Shown here piece by piece: positions 35,298-47,085 of a DNA stretch of 64,000 bases. The position numbers and the translations under genes are program-made. The notes below the pieces were generated by a model. That model was given only the letters and a program-made list of their open reading frames with translations. It searched no databases and had not been told where the DNA came from. Where the stretch lies: contig WIDE01000112.1 in the NCBI GenBank assembly GCA_015039315.1, positions 25,826 to 89,825 of the forward strand. Direction: 5' to 3'. This DNA comes from Clavulina sp. PMI_390 (Eukaryota; Basidiomycota; Agaricomycetes; Cantharellales; Hydnaceae). Within the stretch, counting starts at the first letter, position 1; each line of letters begins with the position of its first letter.

Positions 35298-36806
35298 CTA
35301 CAGGATAACCAGTTCTGATAGGGGAATGCCTGCCTTCCCCTGGGAGAACTCTAGAGGGTATACAAGCGCATTGATGATCGGATGATAGATTTTGTCCAGC
35401 TGGGCCCGAGAAGCGGCATCGAGCTCTACAGGCAGAATCACCTGAACATGCAAGTCTGCACGAGGCTCATATATTGAGGGAAGGTGTTGGACCAGGGCAG
35501 TGTGAAGAGAAGCTCGCAAGGCTGCACCCTCGTAGTCGCCGGTACCAGCACCAGCGCCTTGGCCGTGATACGACTGCTCTTCCGCGGGGCCACCCTCAAA
35601 ATGGACTCGGAGCAGCCGTAGGCGAGGCACGGGGCCATTCGCATCCTCGTCCTTATCCCAATCCGCCCCACTGGCTAGACCCCAATTCGTCCGCGATCGC
35701 GATAAGAATAATTTAGGCGCGCCGCCCAAGTATGATAATAGTGGCGAAATCCGGGTGACAGTTCGAGTGGGCTGGATATGAAGGGCCAAGAGATTTGGCA
35801 TAGCCTCGAGCATCTGCCCAAGGGATTCTACACCATCATCCCACTCAATTTCCAGAGTCTGAAGTGTTGGGACACTTGGGAACGTTACCCATAACGGAAT
35901 ATCATTCAATGAACCGGAAAGGCTCAGATGTGTCAGCGTTGAGGTATGTGGGCGCAGGAATGCTGACAACCAGTCCAAGTCGGACCACATGCTCAGCTTT
36001 CTGAGCTTTGGGAGTCGCTCCACAGAGGCGACGGTGCGTGATTGAGCAGCGCTCAATATAATGAGGGATGTAACATTAAGGCACCGTTGCGTAAACATCG
36101 TGATGGCTGCTCGGGGGGTAGTGCAAAAATACAGTTCGTTGACGGAGCTGAGGTTGACATGTTGCCATAGATCTTGGATTGCTTCTTGCGGAGATGGGGA
36201 TGGAGAAAGGTCCGAGGCTTGTCCGGACTCGACTTGTAAGTAGCGAAGCGAAGGCATTGGGTCGAATGGGTGGAAAAAGAAGAGGGAGTGATGGAAGTTG
36301 ATGTGCATTGATGTCAGACAAGGAAGTGGCTTGTTGAGTGGCCACAAAGTTGGGCCCCGTCCCTCCCATGCCAGGGAGCGAATGCGATGAGCGTTCTGCG
36401 CTAGAATTGCCTGTATCTTCAACATATACTCGTCCAGTTCATACAACGGCCGGCCGTTCTCCCAACCAGCAGGTCTGACAGCGCCCCTCAAGACAATCGA
36501 GACATCGATACGGAGGGCTTTGGATCGCCGCATAAAAGTATCAAAGATATGGAATGCTTTCTCGGGCGATCTGCCCCATTTTTCGTGGCATAGAACTGTC
36601 GTCCATATCATTGGTGTCGCTAGCCCAATCTCTAACCAGAGCCTGCAAACGAGAAGAATGTGGGTTATATGAGTGTATAGCCCATATTCACTCTCTTGCG
36701 ATCCATCCATCATCGAGACATCATGTCCCTCTGGAAACGATGGAAGAGAATGTCCGAGGATCAAGCCAAGCAATTCGCTTGGTAATTCGTTGATGCTGAA
36801 GGTCAT
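35298..36806 (-). CDS. single-exon F-box/LRR protein, unrelated subfamily
   Basis: 502 residues, intronless. The F-box is right at the N-terminus (FSINELPSELLGLILGHSL, residues 3-21), continuing with ILLVCRLWLEIGLATPMIWT after a short insertion. The rest is leucine-rich-repeat-like, with SLRYLQVES, KLRKLSMWSDLDW, LTHLSLSGSL and LQTLEIEWDDG. It lacks the N-terminal helices and the PCxCxxH end of the neighbouring F-box genes, so it is a separate lineage that happens to lie beside them. The ATG at 36806 is chosen; the frame is open 20 codons upstream but only from a GTG. It is a presumed SCF substrate receptor with unknown target. Confidence 0.83.
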   Translation of the reverse strand: MTFSINELPSELLGLILGHSLPSFPEGHDVSMMDGSQESEYGLYTHITHILLVCRLWLEIGLATPMIWTTVLCHEKWGRSPEKAFHIFDTFMRRSKALRIDVSIVLRGAVRPAGWENGRPLYELDEYMLKIQAILAQNAHRIRSLAWEGRGPTLWPLNKPLPCLTSMHINFHHSLFFFHPFDPMPSLRYLQVESGQASDLSPSPSPQEAIQDLWQHVNLSSVNELYFCTTPRAAITMFTQRCLNVTSLIILSAAQSRTVASVERLPKLRKLSMWSDLDWLSAFLRPHTSTLTHLSLSGSLNDIPLWVTFPSVPTLQTLEIEWDDGVESLGQMLEAMPNLLALHIQPTRTVTRISPLLSYLGGAPKLFLSRSRTNWGLASGADWDKDEDANGPVPRLRLLRVHFEGGPAEEQSYHGQGAGAGTGDYEGAALRASLHTALVQHLPSIYEPRADLHVQVILPVELDAASRAQLDKIYHPIINALVYPLEFSQGKAGIPLSELVIL

Positions 36807-37535
36807 CCGGATGATAGTTGGTGGGGACTTTGCAAAGTGAGAAGCTAACGTATTATCGTCAATCACGTTTGATTATTGTCCACCTCATGCGAAGAATCTC
36901 ACATTGGAGACGGGGGTGTGTTGCGAGTTGTTGAAGGATGCTTGCCAATTCACACGAGTTCTCATATACTTCTGCAGGAGGGACACTCGCCCAATTTGGT
37001 CTCAAATACTGAAGATTATCCTAGATTACGATCAGAGATACTCAGCTGCATCTAATACATTAAGAATAGTATATAATACCACTCAAGTGGTCTACTTCTC
37101 ACTTTCCCTCCTTAACACTGATGGTGCCTCAGAATCCAGGCGCTACACATGGCGAGTAGCCTTCTGACCCAACCATATTATCGTTACGAACTGCCTTAGA
37201 CCCCCTTTAAATGCTGGAATAAGAACGGCGATAAACGCATGAAGAAGCGGGCCGAGGCGTGCCGGCTCGGGGCGGTGAATAGCACCGCTCCGCTTGAAGT
37301 CTGACGGATGCGGCGAGTAGAGGCGTACTACCAGAGTCGAATGGCGCACACGGGCGGCGTCATCGAGGTGGAATGCGCCGGGCGGCGGAGTGACATAGTG
37401 ACAGAAGACTAGCATAAAAGGGGGGCGACGCGCGGAGCTGGAGATAAAATGTGAACAATGGATCAAGGGCCAAAAGAAGAGATGAGTGGCACCTGCACAG
37501 GGAACGTGGATTGTTCGCAATCGGCTTGGATAGCC
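36807..37535. other. intergenic, no gene seen
   Basis: This 730-bp stretch contains the promoter of the single-exon F-box gene and the 3' flank of the THOC5-like gene. An A/T-rich segment lies near 37020-37090. Short frames lack protein resemblance. Confidence 0.5.
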
Positions 37536-38293
37536 CTAATTTTCTGTTGTGGTCGCAGGAGTATTGGGCACGGCCGTTATCTCGGACAATAGCTTCTCAA
37601 GAGTTGCTGCTTTCTGTTGTGGGGTTCTGGTTGGCACCAAAATAATCAGTTGACGGAGAAAGAAAACTTGCCTTAGCAAGCTCTGTTTCCTCTCGAGCTT
37701 GGGCCTCCATTTTGACGCGCGTCTCCTTCTTCAACTTGAGGAGACGATCACGCTCAGCTGTTAAAGCCTTTAGACGATCCTGAAGTCTATAAAGAGGTTA
37801 ACCAAAAAAAAATCTCAAGAGTGGCTACAAGTGACGACGAACCTGGCACGTTCCGTAAACTCAAACTCCAAGCGATTTTTCATCAAATCATGATCATCAA
37901 TGGTTTGTGAGGCCTCTGGAGCAAGTTGAGAGAATTCCTCGAGGTCATATAGAGGGACGTCATGGTAGATAAATCTAGATAGCACTGTCACGAATTTGCT
38001 TCAAAGGTGAACCACGAGGACAGAACATACTGGAATTGTTTGCACTTCTGGATTTCACGTTCAAAGTGACGTCTCTCATACAGCAAGTTTTGGAGGCCAA
38101 GGTGGGCTTGATCCATCGAGTTACGAGCATCCAGTGTGGTTTGCCTCTGCTCGTTGACTATAGCATGTGCGTCGCGGTTGAAGCGCCGAAGCCGCGCCAA
38201 GATAGCATAGGACTTTGCTTCGACAAGTTTCTCAGGGTCTCCGGCTATCAGAGACTCGAGAACAGAGATAACATCGCTGGGAGACTCAGCCAT
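37536..38293 (-). CDS. THOC5-like subunit of the THO/TREX mRNA export complex
   Basis: Exons (minus): 38031-38293, 37843-37974, 37672-37786 and 37536-37613, about 195 residues, nearly all predicted helix. Diagnostic segments are LQNLLYERRHFEREIQKCKQF, PLYDLEEFSQLAPE and LEFEFTERARLQDRLKAL, which follow the order of the THOC5/Fmip N-terminal region. THO couples transcription to mRNP assembly and export in the nucleus. Fungal homologues are much shorter than human THOC5 (683 residues). The last intron appears to use a GC donor (AAG|GCAAGT, 37614-37671). If it is not spliced the protein ends after 27 other residues. An upstream in-frame ATG at 38461 would add 56 residues but looks non-conserved. 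Confidence 0.78.
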
Positions 38294-38515
38294 AGGGTGC
38301 GCCGTCACAGCAGGGTGACTGTTTGGCGTTATTTGGCGTTGGGATCGGAATACAGTCCGCGCCGCCGGGCTCTCAAGCAGTAACGCCATCTCCCAACCTC
38401 CATCCCGTTCGTCTACGTGTGCTCTCGGCGTGTTTCTTGACCGGATTCTGATTGCAGGCATTTATCCAGGCATTCGATCGCCATGTCACGAGCTCGATCG
38501 GGCACTATTCCTTCT
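38294..38515. promoter_or_regulatory. divergent promoter, THOC5-like / G6PD
   Basis: Only ~222 bp separates the two start codons. An open frame upstream of the THOC5-like ATG runs through much of it. No TATA box was identified. Confidence 0.5.
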
Positions 38516-40457
38516 ATGGAAGGCACTCACCACGAGCTGAGGGAGAACACGGTCATCGTAGGTCCGTAAATGCGGCCCAATTCCCACAAAATACATCGCC
38601 TTGCCTCTCTGACACGTCACCGATAGTTCTCGGAGCTTCAGGTGATCTTGCAAAGAAGAAGGTGTGTGTGTCATCGTGGATGGCATCATCGCCGGACGTG
38701 TGCGGGAGCTCATTGCTCAGCATCACTCCCCCATCAAATATAGACATTCCCCGCCCTCTTTGGCCTTTACAAACAAGGGTTCCTACCTAATGGTACTCAC
38801 ATCGTGGGCTATGCTCGTACCAAAATGGATGATGCCGAGTTCAAGAAGCGCGAGACATCCTATATCAAGAACACTGATGATCCCGAGGTCGCGGCGAAGC
38901 TTGAGGAATTCACAAAGCTTTCGTCTTACGTCGACGGCGCATATGATACTGATGCTGGTTTCCAAGGCCTCGAGCAGCATCTTGCCAAGATCGAGGCTAC
39001 GTACGCGAACGGTCCAAAGAATCGCATTTTCTACTTTGCCCTCCCTCCAAGCGTTTTCATCCCAGTCTCTCAAAACGTCAAGCGAAACAACTACACCGCC
39101 ACTGGTGCCACTCGATTGATCATTGAGAAGCCATTTGGCAAAGACTCCGAATCTTCCAAGGAGCTACTCGGTGCCATCAGCAAAGACTGGAAGGAAGATG
39201 AGACTTATCGTATCGACCATTACCTTGGCAAGGAGATGGTCAAGAACATTCTCCTTTTCCGCTTTGCTAATGTTGCGATTAATTCCGGGTGGGACAAGAA
39301 CAGCGTTTCGAACGTCCAAATCTCCTTCAAAGAGCCTTTCGGCACAGAAGGTCGTGGAGGCTACTTTGATGAGTTTGGTATTATCCGTGATATCTTGCAG
39401 AACCGTGAGTCATCATCAAAGATGTGGTCAGGCATATTTTCTGAGTAAGATCCCGCAGATTTACTCCAGGTCCTCACGGTAGTCGCGATGGAGCGTCCAG
39501 TTTCCTTCGCGTCGGAGGATATTCGTGACGAAAAGGTTTTCTTGGCTTCCTTGTCTCCATAATGCGGCATTCACCCTTGGTTACAGGTCAAAGTTCTTCG
39601 TGCAATCTCTCCTATCGCCAAGGATGATGTCCTGCTCGGGCAATATGCGTCGGCCAATGGGAAACCGGGTTACCTCGACGACGATACAGTGCCAAAGAAC
39701 TCCAACTGCCCTACATTTGCCGCAACTACGCTCTACGTAAATAACCCGAGGTGGGAGGGCGTTCCTTTCATCTTGAAGGCTGGAAAGGGTAAGTTTGGCC
39801 TCATTATGTTCCCTCTTCATCTGCTAACCTTTCCCTCCGTCGACCACTAGCTCTAAACGAAGCCAAAGTCGAAGTCCGTATCCAGTACAAGGATGTCACT
39901 TCTGGTATTTTCCACCACATTGCACGCAATGAATTCGTCTTCCGTATTCAGCCTTCCGAGGCTGTTTACTTGAAGGTGAACGCAAAGATGCCTGGTCTCT
40001 ACACTCGTGCTCTGCCCATCGAGATGGACCTCACCTACAAGCGTCGATTCGCCGATGCTAAGATCCCTGAAGCATATGAGGCACTCATTCTGGATGCCAT
40101 CAAGGGGGATCACTCTAACTTTGTCCGTGACGACGAGTTGGATCATGCGTGGAAAGTTCGTCGCTATCGTCTATTGTGCAATACATTCAGTAGAACTCAT
40201 ATACTCTGGGTGTTGATCAGATTTTCACCCCGATCCTGCATTGGATCGAAGGCAAAGATGGCCCGGCCCCCAGGCCCAAGCCTTACCCCTATGGATCCCG
40301 TGGTCCCAAAGATTTGGATAAATTCATTTCCGACCGTGGCTACAAGCGTTCGGAGGATGGATAGTACGTTTCGTTTTCTTATTCATGCCTTGACCCTGCT
40401 CACTCACTGATATCATATCACAGCATCTGGCCCGTGACTACTCTTGCTTCTCTCTAG
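38516..40457 (+). CDS. zwf1: glucose-6-phosphate 1-dehydrogenase
   Basis: Eight exons (38516-38561, 38627-38661, 38744-39404, 39459-39535, 39587-39788, 39851-40155, 40221-40363, 40424-40457) give 500 residues, the usual size. It catalyses the first, NADPH-producing step of the pentose phosphate pathway in the cytosol. The NADP-binding motif [10 protein letters not shown] is at ~18-27 and interrupted by an intron directly after. The active-site signature RIDHYLGKE is at ~178, preceded by [29 protein letters not shown] and a C-terminal WPVTTL follow. All expected catalytic residues are present. Small first exons are supported because they are the only way to keep the nucleotide-binding motif in frame. 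Confidence 0.95.
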
Positions 40458-41146
40458 ACTTTGTTTGATTCGATTTCCCCGTGTACTATGGTACTGCATG
40501 TGTTGGTATGGCTCATTCTCAATCCGTCCTGTAGGTTCAACTTTGTTGTATGCTTAGGCTCGCGTTGATCGCATACGCTTGTTGGAAAATCATCTGTTGT
40601 ATCACCTCTCAAGTGAAATGAATAACTTGTTGTACACTGCCGATCACATTCGTCTCAAGACCCCTAAGTAGTCACAGGGGACACATGTGTGCTACCATTC
40701 GAAATAGTTCACCTCAGCAGGCCACAACTGACAGGATATTGGCCGTTTGAATCGCTTGGAATTTCTTTCGTCCCTCGACCTCGATTACACCAGCGGAGTG
40801 CCGTGCTATCTGCTCTGAAGGATATAGAAATGGCGACAAAAAGGAGTTCATATATACATATAGGATGGTTCAAGCGTAGTCACAGCCACCGCTTTGAGTC
40901 ATCGCGACCAAAAGGAAGATAATCTCCTCCCGGAAATCGCACATAAGTTAATTCCGATAAGCGGAGATGTCGAATGTTTGATGCCAAGCGCGTTGCAACG
41001 GACGTCGAGAATAAATCAATATCGCAATACCCCTGAGCGGTATTGCTGATTGAAGGAGAGTGCTAATACAACATTCATACATAATACAATGCCCAATGAC
41101 TGACTACCCGAAAGATGGAAGGAAAATTTTTGGTTGCTGCGGATTC
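40458..41146. other. convergent intergenic region
   Basis: 3' flanks of G6PD and the lipase. No gene is supported. Confidence 0.5.
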
Positions 41147-42488
41147 TTAGCAGAAGAGGGTGCCGATCCTAGATGAGTATGGCGTGAGTGAGGCTATGCG
41201 CTTTACGGAGGGAAAATGTGGGTCACACGTACCAGACTCCATTGTAAGGACCGAGATGGTCGATGATATTCGAGAAGAGGATATCAGGGACGTAACCAGT
41301 GCTGCAGAGAGTGCTCGTGTTGTCTTGACCTGTTGCGATTAAGCAGAGAGAGATTATTAGGATATCCATGAAGGAGGCTGCGTGACTAGAGGTGCTCACC
41401 ATCACAGTGCCTCCACGAGCCATCTGACTCGATATGGTCCTCACCAGACGCATGGTGATATCCGAGGAATCGTCCAGGGACAACGGGGATGGGGTCGTTG
41501 TCGTTGGTGATACGAGTGAAGTCGGAGAACTAGCGGAGGAGGAAAAGTCAGCTCGTTGAATAACACCCAGTCTCAACAGCAACATGGTGACGAACGTTTG
41601 CATCGATGTAGTCAGCGAAGGCCTGGTTTCCTACGCGGGGAGTACCATGGAGCACGGCCTTGAAGGTCGTAGAGCTGGGGAGGTGGAGCTTGAGGTAAAC
41701 CAAGTCAATGGTGCTGATCGCCGAGCCCAAGCTGTGCCCAGTGACGGTGACGGATGAGATGCTGTGGTCGGAGAAGATTTTCTGGACGGCTGCAAGCACT
41801 TGCGTAGCGCTGGCCGCTTGAGCATCACGGAAGCCATCTGATGGGAGGATAAGACGAACGAACGAGCTCAGAAGCAAACGAAGGCATACCATGGACATAG
41901 ATGCTAGTAGAGACTCCAGGGAAGAGTGTCTTGTCGAAGTTCCCAGAGAACACTTCTGCGTCTGTAAGGAGGGACAGGAACTACGGCCCACAAGCGAAAT
42001 TGGTACCATGGAAATCACGGAGTGAGCATCAACGGACCTTTGTTGGATCGGTACCTTCATGTCCGACTACAGCAGTTTTCTGTGTAGCCCAGTAGCCAAC
42101 GAACCACTTGGGAACAGAGTTTCCGTCGCCACCGTACGCGTATCTGAGGACGGGCTATCAGCTCAGAAGTCTTCAAAAAGTGTACTGATCCTTGCTTACA
42201 CAGTAAACCCGGAAATAGCAGAGCATGCACCTGAGACAGGCGACCAATACCGATAAATGAGCAAGAGTGACAGAACCTAGGAAGAGAAAACCAAGACTCA
42301 CCTCCACAAGTCCAAGTACTGTCAACGCTGCAGTACGCGGCACGAGCAAACTGGCCATAGATCGTGAAAGAGGACTGTGTAGAAGACGAGATGGCCTCTG
42401 TGGTGGTCAGGCGTCTGTCGATTGGCGACGGAACGGCCGAAACCAAGCCAGAACCAAGGGCAAGGAGAGTAGCGATTGACCAACGCAT
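41147..42488 (-). CDS. secreted class 3 (fungal) lipase
   Basis: Eight exons (minus: 42302-42488, 42200-42230, 42038-42143, 41890-41980, 41596-41837, 41400-41529, 41233-41329, 41147-41168) encode 301 residues. A signal peptide (MRWSIATLLALGSGLVSA) is followed by the alpha/beta-hydrolase fold of the Thermomyces/Rhizomucor type. The nucleophile Ser is in GHSLGSA (~residue 170), the Asp in TNDNDPIPVVPG (~220), and the His in IIDHLGPYNGVW close to the C-terminus, matching the usual positions. Cys pairs include TWTCGGACSA and the last residue Cys. It acts on triacylglycerols or other esters outside the cell. The donor and acceptor of intron 3 were chosen to keep GTDPTKFLSLLTDAEVF in frame. Confidence 0.9.
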
Positions 42489-43350
42489 ATCAACGAGACA
42501 AGATAGAAAGAACGAAGGAGGTTTCAAGGTGAAGCGCCTGAGGGGCCATGGTAGCCAGATAGTCCCAGAATTTATAGTTTTCGAACAATGATACCGCGCA
42601 CAACGAGAAATTCACTTCGTGGCTGTTATTCGAGCGAAATGGTCAGGGGATTAGGCACACGGTGAGCCGGACAGAGTCATGAAGATGAAAGGCAAGCCCT
42701 GAGATATATCAACGTTCCACGCGAGCCGGACGTCATACGACCGTCCGAGTCTTAATCAAGCTCATGTCGCTTAACGGCGATCACCCCGCATTTTGCCCCG
42801 CAGCCAATAAAGCATCAGCCCCACGAAAGCTCGTTCGAAGTCGAATCGATTTTCAAGTACTTCCGTGAAGTTTAAATGGTGGGATCCAGGGGCGGCTTCG
42901 GTGATACTTCTATGCCGTGTTGCGATGGCCAAGCCCTGTTCTCGTTAAACCACGCTTATCAGCGGGGATTTCTTCAGCCGACCAGTCATTGACAGATCGC
43001 AATGATATATTAGGATGGTGTGATGACCAGCACGGCCTAAATGTTGAGTTGGGGAATAATGTAAAGAGATAATTAGGTCGATTCAGTTGGTATCGAATGG
43101 ACCACATGGATGTTATCACATGGAAGAAAAACCTGTAGAGGGCGCCGGGGGCCTTCTGAGAAGAAGCCGACAGGAGAGTTCTGACGTGCGAATGACTGGC
43201 TTTTCAGTATCAGTTGGTCACAAAGGGCACAATTGGGAGGATGTGTTCTGCGCGGCTTTGGCGTCACTAAACAGACGTCATTAGAACACCACAAACACTG
43301 GTGCTGCTCTCCACCGACGTCGAGCTCGACGTTCGACGCTGTAGACCAGT
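42489..43350. other. divergent intergenic region
   Basis: About 860 bp between the lipase (minus) and the STB6-like gene (plus). Promoters of both lie here. No ORF is supported. Confidence 0.5.
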
Positions 43351-46300
43351 ATGGAACGCGCATCGTCGCCTCCAAGGCGAGCGCATACGGCTGATCCTCG
43401 ACTCTCTCCCCCTACTTCTCCCCCACGGTCCCATACCCACTCATCGAAGCCTTCCCTAAGCCGGCCTGCCGGTTTCGCCATTAGTCCGAAAACCCCCCGG
43501 CGTATTCTCATACCAACTACGCGTTCATGGCCTCCGCCACATCTCAAAGTCTCGGGGAGGTCGAATAGCCGACACTCCAGACGGCACACGTCACTTGACC
43601 TCACGTCTCCAAACTCAGCTCCCCCCGCCGTGCCTGAGCACGCATGGCTCAATCATTTGGCAAAACTAGACATTGAAATAGTCGAAACTGGTGTCGAACT
43701 AATTGGCTATCAGACCTTTCTCGTTGAACAATGGTATCTGCGATGCACCCCTGAAGCTTATTGTGTCATTTCTAACTTGGAGTTCGTAACGTTGTCCAGG
43801 CTAGTTGACCGAAGCAAGATAGTACGAACGGTTACTATCTTCACTGGGAGCCCTAAAGACAGAGTGAGTCGCAGCAATAGCCCCTGAAGCTGTCTTCCCC
43901 TAACACGCCATTTACACAAAGATATCCGTCTCCGTTCTAGGACCAGCCCCGAATGTCTCCGAGGAGGCTGCCGAAGCCCTGTTTCAGAAAACTCTTCTCG
44001 AGTTCAGAAGAGATAGCGCTCGACCCAAAGAGGTACTTCTCGCATTAATTATCTGGTGCATCCTTAGGTCTGACCTTCGAGGGTTAGACTGAGCATGGTG
44101 TCATCATGACAACCTCACTGGGTAGCTTCCGTTCAGACCTGAATATTGTTCACGTGCCGACCGGGGAAGCCTTACCAGTCCTTGACGACCTATTCGTCAA
44201 TATCAACCTTGGGAGACTTGGTGCCAGTGGGCGAATCGCTCTCAGTCTCGATGAACCAAGGCATGTTCCTAAATGTCAATATTGGAAGACGACTCTCTCT
44301 CTTACCTCTACCGTGCAGTCTAAGCTCCAAGGAGAAATTTCTTCAAATGTACGGGATCCCAGAAACTTCAGGGACCCTCGGCAATCGCGCTGCGTTCACC
44401 AGTACCATGCTCGAGCTTGTCCGAGCCGTGCAAAGTGCACTGTCGATATTCGGGCTATACAGCTTGGCTGCGGATGAGAGAGACGGCCTGGTCTGCAATA
44501 GCACAGTTGAAGGCATGCAGAAGTGGGTTGACATGATGGGACCTACCCTCCAGCTCGAGGTATGCCTGCCCCTCTAACTGCCGAAGCATCTCATAATGAT
44601 TTGTGATTCAGCCAATGGAGCGCATCCTTGATCCTCCTGCGGTTGCTGCACTGCTAGGGACTGTGGCTGCGCTAAAAGTGAAACTATCGGCATTTGCAAG
44701 TCCTCAGGTAAGTGGCAAATTTCTTCTGGCGTCATTCCAAACTTACATACGCGATGGGACGTACAAAGTTACCAAAAGACCCCTTCCTAGACCCAGCAGC
44801 CTTCCTCCACGCTATCCCTACTTCTCGCCGTGAGCAACAGCTAGCTCTCACTGCCGATCGACCCCAAGATCACCGTTTTGTCACGCCGGAGATGCTGAAG
44901 CGAATCAACCAAGCCTACCTTAAGACGCGAACGGTGGAGCCTTACAAAGTACACCGAGTGCTCAAGAGCAAATTCGATGATCTCACGAATGCAGCCTCTT
45001 CCTCAATCAACATGGGCCTAAGGAGCGCAGCAACGTCCGACGCGGGAAGCATTCATCACAGCTCCCCACCTGCAACAATCAGCAGCATCAACGGCATTTC
45101 TCCCTCTGCGAGGTTGGAAGGGCTTGCAGATGCTGAGATTAGAGACATCAAAACTTTGTCTAGCATTGCAACTAATCATCTCCACAAGTCTGACATCGCT
45201 CCTTCACTGCGAGATATCTGGCTCGGACGACCAGGCTACCATCGGCAAGCGCGAGAGGCTGAGGCGTCTGCGCGAATGGCCGCGTCCTCGTCACTATCAG
45301 CGAAGTATCCGCTGGGTCTCGGCGGCTTTTGGGACGATATGGAGGATAACTCCTACGCTAGTGCTATTTGGCGAGGGACGGGAGCCAAAGTGCAACGGAA
45401 GGGTCAGGCGCTGGCTCATGGGCTGGCTGGACTCGCTGGGTGAGCGCGTTGTAAGTTTGATTATCACAATTTTATTGAACAGTTGTGCCCAGCATGGATG
45501 GCATTAGCCGGCGGCTTAGGCACGGAGGCGATGGACACCTTGAGTCCGACAGCAGCAAACATCCTTCTTTGCTACCAAGTGTCGTCATTACCAGGTACGA
45601 TCTATTGACTGTCGGACGTTCAATATTCTAATCCTTGTCTGTTACAGTGACAAGTCTCCAGTGGGATCGGATGGGGAAGACCGCGATATTCCCCATCAAC
45701 ATGGTGAGTAGTTCGTAGATTATGCCACGTTCATAACTCACCTTGACCGGCCAACTCAGGATATCCCAGCGCCGCCTCTTCATATCGATCACCCGCGTCT
45801 TCTGTGACCAATTTATCCGACTATGACCGCGGCATCCGTCGATTTAACAACACAGCTGCCCCACTGGATGTGCTCTCGCTGCGCGCGATAGGAGTCACTC
45901 ATTCCGATCCCACCACTTTCACCCTTGCGCGAGCACGCGAGAACCACGCCGCACTTCTCTTACCAGGCGCCGACAATGTCCGCGCGGCTAACACAAGTGT
46001 AGAATCTGTCGCGTCCCCTCTATCTGATGCGCTTGGTGCGGCAGCCGCTGGAGGTGCTCTGTCTGCTGCCTTCCAGTTCCCAGGCCCGCATGGCACTCCG
46101 GATGGCAAGATTCATCAGCGCTGGAAGAGGCAATTTGCAGGCGCCGAGTTCAAAGATGACATGGCTGTAGTCTCTGAGGCCATTGGTGAGGAGGGCGAAT
46201 ATGATTCTCCCGAGGACTGCCACGTCGAAGGAAAGAAGCTGTCGCGGTAGGTTACATGACTGTTTAGTCATTCGAATCTGCATTAACTCTGCCTTCGGCC

Positions 46301-46988
46301 GTTTTTGAACGTTACAGACGGCGAACGATCTCGAATCTCCAAGACTATGAAGGCCTTCCTATCCTTGACAAGGAGTATCTGGAGATTGACGTAGATATCG
46401 CCTATCAGTATCTCTCGCTCCGAGAGAAAGAGGCTGATATGAGGAACGCTGCAGCGATCCTTGAGGTGAGCTCTCATCCAACCATCATGTTGATACTGCT
46501 CCAACAGTTTGTGCGCACAGATCATGATCAAGTCCTTGAACGAGTCCAGACACCACCTCAGGCAATCTCTGCAACCCCTCCAGATTGCAGTTCCTGAACT
46601 GAGTCAACGCATCACAACACTATCCGGGAAGACGTCTCAAGGAAGAAAAGAGATGAACCTCATGAAACAAGGGGTGGCCACCGCTCAGTACCAAGTGAAT
46701 GATCTGCTTGGCAATGCGAATCGTCTCGATAAGACCTTACAAGGATATCGAAAGCGTATGGATGATGTGGAGATTACGGTGAGGGATCTCTATGCTATTG
46801 AACCCTACCCTCCGCCTGCTGCGAAGGATGAGCTTGAGGATGGGGATGAAGAACTGGCAGATGGTGAGGCCGAAGGAGGGAAAGAGGGTGCATCGGACTC
46901 GGGTGGAGAAACAGACAAAGCTCAGTCAATGGATGGTAATGCTACTGCTCGCTCATGGTTTAGTTGGATGCCTTCCTTGTATGGTTGA
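43351..46988 (+). CDS. STB6-like (Sin3-binding family) large protein
   Basis: Eleven exons (43351-43863, 43922-44032, 44088-44260, 44319-44559, 44612-44707, 44769-45439, 45493-45594, 45648-45703, 45760-46246, 46318-46465, 46521-46988) give ~1021 residues. After a basic Ser/Pro-rich leader, an N-terminal domain (residues ~95-300) includes VETGVELIGYQTFLVEQWYL and ISVSVLGPAPN, which I associate with the fungal STB6-like family, named for Sin3-interacting yeast proteins. A long disordered middle follows, then a coiled-coil region (LQPLQIAVPELSQRI to VATAQYQVNDLL) and an acidic end. Intron 3 seems to start with GC (AAG|GCATGT). The intron 6 acceptor is the second of two AGs, as the first breaks frame. 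The function is unproven. Confidence 0.65.
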
Positions 46989-47085
46989 TACATACAATTC
47001 ATCTAAAACACTCTTGTGACACTGACAGTGTGACGTATGTGGGGACACACAGCCATTCTCGAGCCTTCATCGCCCTTTTGCTGCC

